64,000 nucleotides of DNA, taken from the NCBI RefSeq assembly GCF_024400535.1, contig NZ_CP038800.1, positions 1,426,001 through 1,490,000 of the forward strand. Reading direction: 5' to 3'. How positions within the stretch are numbered: the stretch's first letter is position 1; every line of letters starts with the position of its first letter. A program made the translations under genes and the position numbers. The DNA comes from Treponema denticola. GTDB taxonomy: Bacteria > Spirochaetota > Spirochaetia > Treponematales > Treponemataceae. Positions 48,789 to 57,201 of the stretch are shown here, piece by piece. The notes beneath the pieces are model-generated. The model searched no databases, was not told the origin of the DNA, and worked only from the letters and a program-made list of their open reading frames with translations.

Positions 48789-49822
48789 TGAAAACCTATT
48801 CGGACATAACTTTAACTGCTGCTCCATTTGTATATACCCGATTGCCGGCTTCTAAAATAAATATCTGTATTCTTTCTCTTTTAGGAATTCAAATTTTAAT
48901 CCTTGCCTTAAGTGCAGACCTTTATGCTCTCTTAAATATAATTTTTTCGGTTTTAGGCGTGATATTTATTGAAAATTTAATCAGGTATTTAAACGGTTCA
49001 AAGCTAAGCTTATCTCTTGAAACTATAATCTCAGGAGTTTTGATAGGCTTTTTTATGCCTACAGAAATAGGATTTATTTTTGTTTTTGCTTTAAGTGCTT
49101 TTTCATTATTTATTACAAAAACAGTTTTTGGAGGTATAGGCAAGAATTGGATAAATCCTACCGCCTTTGCTGTATGTATTGCATATATTTCACATCCTGA
49201 AGCCTTTCCTCCTGTTCTTGCAAATTTTTCCCTTTTAAGGGAAAACGGGAGCTTTTTTGCCGTCATGGAAGCTAATGGTCTTATACGGCTTAAAGCTGAT
49301 TTTACCATTACCTCTTTTTTTAATTCTCTTATATTGCATAGTGTAGGTGTAACCCTTCCTGAAGGTTATATAAGTCTATTTTTAAATTCCACATCGGTTA
49401 TACCGGCATTTAGGTATAATATAATTACCTTGCTTTCTTCAATTGTGTTATTTTCGGTTAAGGCTGTTGATTTTATTCTTCCGGCAGCATTTATTGCCGT
49501 TTATTCTTTGTTGGTATGGGTTTTCGGCATGGTCCCTGTTTCACATACATATTTTACGGGCGATATACTATCGGCTCTTTTGACTGGAGGCGTTTTATTT
49601 TCTGCTTTTTTTGTTATGACAGAGCCTTCATCTTCTCCAAAAACAAAATATGGAAAGCTTATGGTCGGGACTTTAATGGGGCTCTTCGGGTTTTTTATTT
49701 GTGTTCAAGGTGCTTCTCCGGCAGGCATTTTTTTTACAATAATTCTTACAAATATTATCTCCCCTTTAATTGAAAGACTGGAGATAAAAATACAGGCTAA
49801 AAAAAGGAGCCGATATGAATAA
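48788..49822 (+). CDS. rnfD: RnfD-like membrane subunit without visible flavinylation motif
   Basis: A 344-residue membrane protein of the RnfD/NqrB type: N-terminal SDITLTAAPFVYTRLP, a helical bundle, KNWINPTAFAVCIAY, and the conserved C-terminal TGGVLFSAFFVMTEPSSSPKTKYG ... GASPAGIFFTIIL. The SGAT-type motif that carries covalent FMN-phosphothreonine in RnfD is not found; that region reads LKADFTITSFFNS. The start is ATG 48788, sharing one base with the rnfC stop, with AAGGAGG upstream. Function as an ion-pumping subunit is uncertain without the flavin. Confidence 0.78.
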   Translation: MKTYSDITLTAAPFVYTRLPASKINICILSLLGIQILILALSADLYALLNIIFSVLGVIFIENLIRYLNGSKLSLSLETIISGVLIGFFMPTEIGFIFVFALSAFSLFITKTVFGGIGKNWINPTAFAVCIAYISHPEAFPPVLANFSLLRENGSFFAVMEANGLIRLKADFTITSFFNSLILHSVGVTLPEGYISLFLNSTSVIPAFRYNIITLLSSIVLFSVKAVDFILPAAFIAVYSLLVWVFGMVPVSHTYFTGDILSALLTGGVLFSAFFVMTEPSSSPKTKYGKLMVGTLMGLFGFFICVQGASPAGIFFTIILTNIISPLIERLEIKIQAKKRSRYE

Positions 49823-50318
49823 TGCAAATACGGAAAAAATTAAAAAATATGCCTTACTTGTTTCTTTTTTTATTGCAACCGGACTTATATTATGGGGCAG
49901 CTCTTATATAACGGCAGGGTTAAAACGGTCTGCATATTTAGAAGAAGCTGAGTATATTATAAAAAAATCTCCTCTTTGTGAAAATTTTCGTGATATGGAA
50001 TTTATAAAATCCGTAAACCCCGAACATTTTAACATGACTTTTTGTAATGCAGTTTTTGAGGTTAAAATAAACGGAAAAAAAGGCTATCTTTCTTTTGTAA
50101 ATATGAGCGGTAAGTATGGAATTTATCAGGGAATGTTTTTATCTTGGGAAGAACAAAATATAATGGAAAGTTCTTTTTGCGGTTTAGCCGGACAGATTTC
50201 TGATAGACCTCATTCCTATTACGGTATAACTTCTTTTACGGTAAAAATTTGGCAAAAAAAACTGGATACGGCCTTTCAAAAAGCTTTGTTGCATGGCTTA
50301 ATAAATAAGGAGAGTTAA
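49815..50318 (+). CDS. rnfG: RnfG-like periplasmic subunit without the flavin-bearing threonine
   Basis: A 167-residue protein with one N-terminal membrane anchor (about 12-31) and an extracytoplasmic domain. Its position between rnfD and rnfE and its topology identify it as the RnfG slot. In RnfG the covalent FMN is on the Thr of SGAT-I-TS; here the aligned stretch is SYYGITS at 134-140, with Gly137 in place of Thr. It is somewhat shorter than normal RnfG. Cys55, Cys77 and Cys122 are unusual. Starts inside the rnfD end (8-base overlap). Confidence 0.65.
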   Translation: MNNANTEKIKKYALLVSFFIATGLILWGSSYITAGLKRSAYLEEAEYIIKKSPLCENFRDMEFIKSVNPEHFNMTFCNAVFEVKINGKKGYLSFVNMSGKYGIYQGMFLSWEEQNIMESSFCGLAGQISDRPHSYYGITSFTVKIWQKKLDTAFQKALLHGLINKES

Positions 50319-50322
50319 TAAA

Positions 50323-50913
50323 ATGACGGCAAATAAAAAACTGATTGTGTTTATTTTCGGCCTATGCCCTATAATTCCGGCTGCAAGTAATTTTGCATAC
50401 GGCCTTGTTTTGACGGTTTGTTTATGGATTATCTTTTGTTTAGGCTTTTTAGGAACATATATCTCTAAACTTTTAGAAATAACTCATTTTAAATATATCT
50501 TTGTAAACTTATTTATGATTGCAGGAGTAGTTATGTTTAATTCTCTACTTGGAGGCCTTATACCCATAATACAAGGAGGAATACAGGTATATATTTATAT
50601 ATTAACATTTTCTTATATTGTTTTTTTAGGCCTAAAGAGCTATTATGAAGATTCCGAGTCATTGGATATTCCTATATGGTATTCATTATTGATTTTACTT
50701 GTATCTGCTTTAAGGGAATTTTTTGCTTTCGGTTCAATTTCTTTTCCTGTTTCATCGGGGTTTTTATCGCTTCGCCTGCCTTACTTTTCCGAACATCAAG
50801 CATTCCGTTTTTTGGGCTCTACAGCAGGCTCATATATAATACTCGGATTAATGATATGGATATATTTTTCGGTTACTAAAGAGAAGTCGAACTTTATTAG
50901 GAGAGACAAATAA
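50323..50913 (+). CDS. rnfE: RnfE-like membrane subunit
   Basis: A 196-residue, six-helix protein of the RnfE/NqrD type. The half-helix motif GLCP is present at 13-16, so the first cysteine ligand (Cys15) of the intramembrane 2Fe-2S cluster is kept. The second ligand, in an NC-x-x-LGR stretch in the family, is missing; the corresponding place reads FSYIVFLGLKSYYED. The stop overlaps the rnfA start by one base. Homology is clear at the N-terminus and weaker beyond. Confidence 0.72.
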   Translation: MTANKKLIVFIFGLCPIIPAASNFAYGLVLTVCLWIIFCLGFLGTYISKLLEITHFKYIFVNLFMIAGVVMFNSLLGGLIPIIQGGIQVYIYILTFSYIVFLGLKSYYEDSESLDIPIWYSLLILLVSALREFFAFGSISFPVSSGFLSLRLPYFSEHQAFRFLGSTAGSYIILGLMIWIYFSVTKEKSNFIRRDK

Positions 50914-51476
50914 TGAACTTTTTTTTAATAATTTTATTGTATACATTTGTTTCTTCTATACTTTTTGTATATGGAATAGGCCTTGAACATATTTATATAC
51001 ATATTGAAAATCCTAAAAAAACTTTTTCATTTTTAATAAAAAATATTACCCATATATTTTTGTCTATAACCTTTCTTTGGTTTTTATCGTATTATGTTTT
51101 AAATCCTTTAAGTCTTAATTTTTTACTTCCGGTTTTAACCGTGTTTTTTTTAGAGTTTTTTAATTTTATCTTTACGCTTATATTACCTAAATATTATGTT
51201 TTGGAACATGAAGAAAAGGTTTTTAGCTGGGGTCTTGCCTTTTTTTGCCTTTATCAAGCCGCAACTTATAAAGAGTGCCTTGCAATGATTTTTGCAGGCA
51301 TTTTAAGCTTATTTGTTTTTTTATTTATTTTACATGTAATAAAACAAAGAGTAGAAAATAATGAAAACTTTAGCGAATGGCAAAAAGCTGCTCTATTATT
51401 GATAAGTCTAGGTTTAATTTTATCGGCATTTTATCTTACGGATATTTCCCCATTTTTCTTAATTGCTAATGATTGA
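50913..51476 (+). CDS. rnfA: RnfA-like membrane subunit lacking cluster cysteines
   Basis: A 187-residue, six-helix protein in the rnfA position. The family GLCPF half-helix is replaced by GLEHI at 23-27, so Glu25 stands where the cluster Cys is in RnfA/NqrE. The second NC motif is also absent. RnfA and RnfE are paralogues that together hold one 2Fe-2S cluster, so three of four ligands would be missing in this pair. No rnfB gene follows; a full-consensus promoter for the GH57-like gene overlaps its stop codon. The assignment depends on context. Confidence 0.6.
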   Translation: MNFFLIILLYTFVSSILFVYGIGLEHIYIHIENPKKTFSFLIKNITHIFLSITFLWFLSYYVLNPLSLNFLLPVLTVFFLEFFNFIFTLILPKYYVLEHEEKVFSWGLAFFCLYQAATYKECLAMIFAGILSLFVFLFILHVIKQRVENNENFSEWQKAALLLISLGLILSAFYLTDISPFFLIAND

Positions 51477-51501
51477 CAGGGCTTATGTAATAATTTATAA
51501 T
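51473..51501 (+). promoter_or_regulatory. Full-consensus promoter upstream of the GH57-like gene
   Basis: TTGACA (51473-51478), 17-bp spacer, TATAAT (51496-51501). It overlaps the rnfA stop codon and separates the rnf-like operon from the next transcript. Confidence 0.8.
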
Positions 51502-51524
51502 TAAAAATTGTAAAAGGTGATTTT

Positions 51525-53408
51525 GTGGAAAAAAATAATAAAAAAAAGCTGGAAATATGTTTTGCTGTTCATGCAGATTACAGTATAATCGATGAGTTTT
51601 TAAAAGAGGACTATACTCAAGATTATAAGGATATTTTTTCTAATTTATATTCATCTCCCTCTATTCCGTTTACTTTTGCTTTAAGCGGAAGGTTTTTAGA
51701 TTGGACACAGCGGAAAAACTCTTCTTTTTTTGATGTTATTTATGAGATGCATAAACGGAAACAAATAGAAATTTTAGGGAATGCTTTTTATGAACCCTTT
51801 ATTTCGATGGTTCCCTCATCAGATCTGATAGGTCAGATAGAGTATATGACAGATACATTGCGTAAACACTCGTATAAACGGCCCCGAGGGATGTATCTTC
51901 CTTACTTTGCATGGAATCCCAATATTATTTCCAATTTACAAAAATGCGGAATGGAGTATTGTCTGCTGGATTTCCGTTTTTTTCTTAAATCCGGTTTGAA
52001 CACATTTGCTCCCGTATGTATGGAGGACAGCGGTAAAATTATATTCGGTATTCCCGCAACCTTTGAATTTGAGAATACGGATTTGCACCCTGCAGCTTTT
52101 TATGATGTTCTTTTTAGTTATGCCAGCGTAAATACGGAAACAAGTATTGTAATATTTTTATCGCGTGAGACGGCTGTCCGATTTTTAGATAAATCTGAAG
52201 GTAAAAAATCATGGATGGAAGAATTTGAAACCCTTACTTTGCTGCCTGACTCAATAATTTCTCTTAGTAATTCAGGTCAAATCATTAAAAATAAAAAAAT
52301 ATACCAAAAAGGCTTTATCGCCTCGAATGTTATCTTCTCAAACCAGCTTATAAACAGCTCAGTTAAACAGCTTTTAGCCAACAAACCGAATATTTATTCT
52401 ATGTATGCAAAGATGATTTATGTGCATAGTCTTGTAAATCAGGTAAGAGGCGATAAGGCTCGTAAAAATAACTCTTCCTTGGATTTGTGGAGGGCGGAGA
52501 GCGGTATTCTATTTAATTTGGATTTAAAATATGAAAAGTATAACAGAGAATTAAGAAATAATTGTTACCGCAATCTGCTTCTAGCCGAAAAGCAGACCAG
52601 AGTTCCGGGAATGTTTGCCGATTCCTTAAGCAGCTTGGATTTTGATTTTGACGGTGTTAAAGAATTTATATCTCAAAGAGAATACCTTAATATGTATATT
52701 CATTCTTTGGGAGGAAAAATATTTGAACTGGATGTCTTTTCCGCTTATAAAAACTATGCAGATATATGCTCGGAAGAAACAGGCTTATTTATAGACCATC
52801 TTATATCTAAAGATGAACTTGAGGTAATCAAAGAGGGTGATTTTCAGTCGGCTATTGCGAAGCCTGTTTTTTGCGAAAATTTCTATCAGGATATAAGATT
52901 TGATAGACTTAAATTTGAACTTTTAATGAAGACGGAAGGAAGTTTCCGAAGCTTTAATCAATCGGTTTCTTTAAGAAAGCAGTTTAATTTTAATGACCAG
53001 GGTGTACAAGTTCAGTATATTTTGAAAAATGAAAGTCCCTTTAATCTTTCGGCATACTTTATGGTAGAAATAGATATATCGGTTAGTCCGATCGAAAATA
53101 AGTCCCCGATTGTTTCAGTTTATGCCGATGATCAAAAATATGAAGCTTCTCAAGAAAAAAATATTTTCTCAAAGGTTTCTTGGGTTCAAATAGAGGAGTC
53201 TGAAGGAAAGACAATATTTACTGTAGAGTCTAACGAATTGGCTGGCTGTATTATTCTTCCGATATATGAAAAAATTTCAGATGCTAAAAACCCAATAATG
53301 GGTTTACGGAATCTGTTTTATTGGAGAGTCGATTTAAATTCCGGTTTTGAAACTGAAAAGCTTTTATTTTTTAAGGTAGATGCAAAAAAGGCCTCAAAAG
53401 AAAAATAA
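51525..53408 (+). CDS. GH57-like protein, probably catalytically inactive
   Basis: A 627-residue protein resembling GH57 alpha-glucanotransferases/alpha-amylases, with the C-terminal beta-rich domain. GTG start with AAAGGTGA upstream. The conserved EILGNAFYEP (82-91) fits GH57. The nucleophile motif, usually WLTERVWEP, aligns with RGMYLPYFAWNP at 121-132, where the catalytic Glu is replaced (Tyr126). The N-terminal HQP motif is HAD, and the DDGEKFG-like catalytic Asp region reads FLSRETAVRF. It may bind glucan or regulate an active GH57 rather than hydrolyse. The conclusion depends on a by-eye alignment. Confidence 0.68.
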   Translation: MEKNNKKKLEICFAVHADYSIIDEFLKEDYTQDYKDIFSNLYSSPSIPFTFALSGRFLDWTQRKNSSFFDVIYEMHKRKQIEILGNAFYEPFISMVPSSDLIGQIEYMTDTLRKHSYKRPRGMYLPYFAWNPNIISNLQKCGMEYCLLDFRFFLKSGLNTFAPVCMEDSGKIIFGIPATFEFENTDLHPAAFYDVLFSYASVNTETSIVIFLSRETAVRFLDKSEGKKSWMEEFETLTLLPDSIISLSNSGQIIKNKKIYQKGFIASNVIFSNQLINSSVKQLLANKPNIYSMYAKMIYVHSLVNQVRGDKARKNNSSLDLWRAESGILFNLDLKYEKYNRELRNNCYRNLLLAEKQTRVPGMFADSLSSLDFDFDGVKEFISQREYLNMYIHSLGGKIFELDVFSAYKNYADICSEETGLFIDHLISKDELEVIKEGDFQSAIAKPVFCENFYQDIRFDRLKFELLMKTEGSFRSFNQSVSLRKQFNFNDQGVQVQYILKNESPFNLSAYFMVEIDISVSPIENKSPIVSVYADDQKYEASQEKNIFSKVSWVQIEESEGKTIFTVESNELAGCIILPIYEKISDAKNPIMGLRNLFYWRVDLNSGFETEKLLFFKVDAKKASKEK

Positions 53409-53420
53409 GCTCTTCCCCTC

Positions 53421-53449
53421 TTGACCGTGAGGCTTTTGTTACGTAAACT
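53421..53449 (+). promoter_or_regulatory. Promoter for the 53456-60147 gene run, probably leaderless
   Basis: TTGACC (53421-53426), 17-bp spacer, TAAACT (53444-53449), 6 bases, ATG 53456. Confidence 0.5.
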
Positions 53450-53455
53450 GTAGGT

Positions 53456-53854
53456 ATGCGACGGGTTTTGCCTTATGCTCTTTATATATTAGGGCTGGTA
53501 GTAGAAATAATCAGGATTCTCCTATTTGTTTATGTTGAAAAGGAACAGCCTTGGCCTTTGAGTATTGTTGACTGGTCATGTTTTGTCTTTTTATGTATAC
53601 CGGCTTTATTTTTCTTTTTATTGCTTCATGGGGAAAGAGAATTCCATTTACTTTTAAGAATGATAGCTCTAATTAAATTTTTATCGATAATAGCATCATG
53701 GTTCTTTTTGATAAAAACTGCAAGTTTTGTAAGTCTAACGGATTGGACGGCTGACATGTTTATTTTACAGACACGGATAACAAGGTTATTTTTGTATATT
53801 GATACTGTAATATTAATTTTATGCTTAAAAAGGGAGAGGTCTTTATGCAAATAA
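53456..53854 (+). CDS. Small four-helix membrane protein
   Basis: A 132-residue integral membrane protein with about four hydrophobic helices (about 5-25, 38-60, 70-85, 105-125) and a short basic tail KRERSLCK. No family recognised. No Shine-Dalgarno; the promoter places the transcript start at the ATG. Its last ten bases overlap the MinD-like gene, so the products are probably translationally coupled. May be a membrane partner for that ATPase, which is inference. Confidence 0.65.
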   Translation: MRRVLPYALYILGLVVEIIRILLFVYVEKEQPWPLSIVDWSCFVFLCIPALFFFLLLHGEREFHLLLRMIALIKFLSIIASWFFLIKTASFVSLTDWTADMFILQTRITRLFLYIDTVILILCLKRERSLCK

Positions 53855-54987
53855 TTCCTATTGCCAGCGGAAAAGGCGGTGTAGGCAAGAGTCTTATAGC
53901 AGCAAACCTTGCAATTGCCTTGGGACAGGCCGGAAAAAAAGTTGTTTTGGCCGACCTTGATTTGGGTGCATCTAATCTTCATTTGGTCTTAGGTATTCAA
54001 GGACGCAAGAACGGAATAGGTTCTTTTTTAATTAAGGCTGCCGAATTTAAAGATATAATAGTTGATACCGACTATGAAAATCTAAGATTTGTACCGGGAG
54101 ATTCGGAAATTCCGGGATTTGCAGCCTTAAAAATATATCAGAGAAATTCTTTAGTTAAAGAGCTCTTAAAACTTGAAGCGGATTTTTTGATCTTGGATTT
54201 GGGAGCCGGAACCCACCTCGGTATACTTGATTTCTTTTTACTATCACCCAAAGGAATAGTCGTAACTTCACCCACAGTTACCTCTACGCTTGATGCCTAT
54301 GTTTTTTTAAAGAATATTGTGTTTAGGATGATGAGTTCTTCATTTCCTGCAAAGTCTAAAGGATCCGCTTTTTTTGAAAAATTAAAAAATGATGTTCCGA
54401 GTATGCAGCGTCTTTATATTCCCAGCATCGCAGAGGAGTTGATGTCAATTGACCCTGAAAATACAAAGAAATTTTTAAATAAATTTTCTCATTTAAAGCC
54501 CCGTATTATAATGAATATGATCGATGATCCGAAAGATGCTGAAAAAGCTATGAAGATACGCCGCTCAGCGAAGCAATACTTAAATATTGATATAGAACAT
54601 TTGGGCGTGATATACACCGATTCTGTTCAAGACAAGGCCCTTGCTTCAAGGCTGCCTGTAGTAAAATATAAGCCTCAATCTATGATTTCACAAGCTATAT
54701 ATAGAATAGCTGATAAACTTATTCAATCCGATGCCGAAAATTATAATGATGAGGATTTTAAAGAACTTTCGGATTCTTCTTTTATATCTGCCGAAGCGGA
54801 AGCTGAAATAGATTTTAAATCAAAAATGGAATATCTGGATGAGCTTATAGGAGGCGAGGTTTTATCTTCCGGTGAAATGACTGAAATTATAAAATCTCAG
54901 CAGTTTGAAATTAGTGTATTAAGAAATGAAAATTTGCTTTTAAAGACTAAAATTGCAAAAGCTCTTAAGCAGGGTTTTAAGGTATAG
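53845..54987 (+). CDS. MinD/FlhG-like P-loop ATPase
   Basis: A 380-residue MinD/ParA-family ATPase with the deviant Walker A GKGGVGKS at 9-16, switch I-like VLADLDLGASNLH, and switch II DLGAGTHLGILDF. The Walker B-like LDLGAG pattern and the C-terminal extension with a coiled-coil-like end (EISVLRNENLLLKTKIAKALK) are typical of FlhG-type proteins associated with flagellar placement. ATG 53845 was chosen because AAGGGAGAGG lies 7 bases upstream; an ATG 24 bases earlier is in frame but has no ribosome-binding site. It is followed by fapA. Confidence 0.87.
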   Translation: MQIIPIASGKGGVGKSLIAANLAIALGQAGKKVVLADLDLGASNLHLVLGIQGRKNGIGSFLIKAAEFKDIIVDTDYENLRFVPGDSEIPGFAALKIYQRNSLVKELLKLEADFLILDLGAGTHLGILDFFLLSPKGIVVTSPTVTSTLDAYVFLKNIVFRMMSSSFPAKSKGSAFFEKLKNDVPSMQRLYIPSIAEELMSIDPENTKKFLNKFSHLKPRIIMNMIDDPKDAEKAMKIRRSAKQYLNIDIEHLGVIYTDSVQDKALASRLPVVKYKPQSMISQAIYRIADKLIQSDAENYNDEDFKELSDSSFISAEAEAEIDFKSKMEYLDELIGGEVLSSGEMTEIIKSQQFEISVLRNENLLLKTKIAKALKQGFKV

Positions 54988-54998
54988 GAAAAAAGTAT

Positions 54999-57188
54999 AT
55001 GGAAAACAGAATCTGGAATTTGAAGAAAAACAAGAACAATAAGTGGTTTTTAACCTTTACCGATCTTCTGGAATCTTCAAATTGCCCTTCAGCTGATGAT
55101 GTGTATCATGAAGCTCAAAAAAACGGTATAAGGAATTCAATTCTTATAAGTAAAAATACTATAGAAACTTACTTAAAAAAATGTTGTAATTCAGGTATAG
55201 AACCGGCTCCTCTAAGCCTTGAGTTAGATCCTAACTTTGATGCAAGGATTACGACAAATACCGATAAAACTGCAGCTTATCTTTATATAAGAAAAGCTGC
55301 CGATTCTCCTAATGAAGTCGATATGTCCACTATAAGCAGGCTTATCCAGAGAAGTAATATAGCAAATATTGACACTGCAAAAATAAAAGAAAGTTTAAAT
55401 GAATTTATAAATTCTCAAGATATGGAATTATCGATTCAGATTGCTGAAGGAATTCCTCCTAAAAGGGGCCCAGATAAAAAACTTATAACCCATTTTGAGC
55501 AGATACCAAATCATGAAGTTCAGCGTCTTGCTGACAGATTAAAGCGGCCTGACTTGCGTACTACAGATGTGGAAAATCCTACGGCAGACCAAGATTACCC
55601 TCTTTCCGAGGCTGAAACCCTTACAGTTGTCGAAAAGGGAGATTTAATATATGAAGTAGAAGATGCCGGATTAGGCGAAGCCGGTACGGATGTATATGGC
55701 CACTCAATTCCCGGCCTTCCAGGTAATGATCCTTTTTTCTTAGATTTAAGAAACATAGTGCAAAACCATTCCGAGCTTCGTGCAGGTGTTACGGGGCTTT
55801 TATTGATTGCAAATACCGAAAGAGGTTTAAAAATCCGCATAGTCCCATATAGAGATGCAAGGGTTAGGGCTGTAATAAGCCGTGACAAAATGGAGGCTTC
55901 CCTAATTTTGCAATCCGGTTTAGGTGCCGGAGAAAGACTTTCTGTGATAGGGGTAAAAACCGCCTTAAATGAAGTTAATCTTTTAGATGCAATTTCAGAA
56001 GATAAGATAAATGAAATTATAGAATCGGCTAGAAAGGTTAATGATGAATGTGAGTTTGTTATATTGCGCGGATCGCCTCCTATTGCTGCCGGTTCCTACA
56101 AATTGGAATGGGCTATAGCTTTTAATGAAGAACTTCATACGGCAAATGTTAAAAAAGATGAGCTTATATTGACAGCTCTCCTTTTGCCCAAGGGCGAAAA
56201 AGGTAAAAATGTGTTCGGAGAGCCCATAGATCCGAAAAATGCAGAACCTTCGGATATACCTGCTAATAACGAAACTATAAAAGTTACCGAAGAAAAACAT
56301 GTAATTAAATTTTTTGCAGCCGAATCCGGAGAGCTTTCTTTTTTTAATAATGCTCTTTCAATTTCATCTCTTAAAACAATTCAAAGCGATATAGATGAAA
56401 AATTCGGCGATATCAACTTTCCGGGAAATCTTATAATTACCGGAGATATTAAGGATGATGTAAAAGTTAAGTCAACAGGTGAATTGACAATAACGGGGAC
56501 CGTAGAAAAGTCTCTTATATATTCTGAGGCTTCTCTTACTCTAAACGGCGGTATAAACGGAAAGGGAAGAGGGACAGTTTGGGCTAAGGACAAGACAACC
56601 CTTCAATATGCAGAAAATGCACGGGTTTTTTCCGGAGGAGATATAAATATAGCCTCTTATTGTTTTAAATGCTTAGTAAAAACAAACGGAACCGTTCATT
56701 TAACGGGCAGCCCGGGAGTCTTACTTGGAGGAAGTATCCATGCAGCGAAAGGGGTATCGGTTCATGATTTAGGTGCCGAAAAAACAATAAGGACTATTAT
56801 CTCGTTCGGGCAGGATTACTTAATAAAAGATGAAATTGAAGTCCGTGAAAAAGAAATAGAAGATAATAATGCCGAACTTGCAAAAATCGAAAAAGACTTA
56901 CAGGCAAATCCTCCTGATGTCGATGCCTTAAGACAGCAAAAGGTTAAACTCTTAAAAAGAAACAGTTCTCTTACGGTGCGCATATTTAATCTAAAAGAAA
57001 ATTTTGAATTTCATATTCCTTCAAAAATTAAGGTAACCGGTTCGGTTTATCCCGGAGTCGTCCTTGAAAGCCACGGCCGTTATTTTGAAGTTATGGAAAC
57101 CCATCATAATGTGTTTTTTGAGTTCGATGAAAAAACGGGACAGATTATATGTTCACCGATAAGAGAAATCGAAGTAGAATTAGAATAA
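54999..57188 (+). CDS. fapA: FapA-family (DUF342) protein
   Basis: A 729-residue member of the FapA/DUF342 family. An N-terminal approximately 150-residue region is specific to this protein. The central region has conserved GPPKRGPD-type (IPPKRGPDKK) and GEAGTDVYG segments. A beta-helical domain follows, rich in GNLIITGDIKDDVKVKS and LTLNGGINGKG repeats, and then a C-terminal coiled coil (IEVREKEIEDNNAELAKIEK). In Vibrio FapA links flagellar polarity to glucose-PTS signals; in spirochaetes the role is unproven. Eleven bases after the MinD-like gene, which supports a joint role in flagellar assembly or placement. Confidence 0.88.
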   Translation: MENRIWNLKKNKNNKWFLTFTDLLESSNCPSADDVYHEAQKNGIRNSILISKNTIETYLKKCCNSGIEPAPLSLELDPNFDARITTNTDKTAAYLYIRKAADSPNEVDMSTISRLIQRSNIANIDTAKIKESLNEFINSQDMELSIQIAEGIPPKRGPDKKLITHFEQIPNHEVQRLADRLKRPDLRTTDVENPTADQDYPLSEAETLTVVEKGDLIYEVEDAGLGEAGTDVYGHSIPGLPGNDPFFLDLRNIVQNHSELRAGVTGLLLIANTERGLKIRIVPYRDARVRAVISRDKMEASLILQSGLGAGERLSVIGVKTALNEVNLLDAISEDKINEIIESARKVNDECEFVILRGSPPIAAGSYKLEWAIAFNEELHTANVKKDELILTALLLPKGEKGKNVFGEPIDPKNAEPSDIPANNETIKVTEEKHVIKFFAAESGELSFFNNALSISSLKTIQSDIDEKFGDINFPGNLIITGDIKDDVKVKSTGELTITGTVEKSLIYSEASLTLNGGINGKGRGTVWAKDKTTLQYAENARVFSGGDINIASYCFKCLVKTNGTVHLTGSPGVLLGGSIHAAKGVSVHDLGAEKTIRTIISFGQDYLIKDEIEVREKEIEDNNAELAKIEKDLQANPPDVDALRQQKVKLLKRNSSLTVRIFNLKENFEFHIPSKIKVTGSVYPGVVLESHGRYFEVMETHHNVFFEFDEKTGQIICSPIREIEVELE

Positions 57189-57201
57189 TAAGAGGTTTAA
57201 A

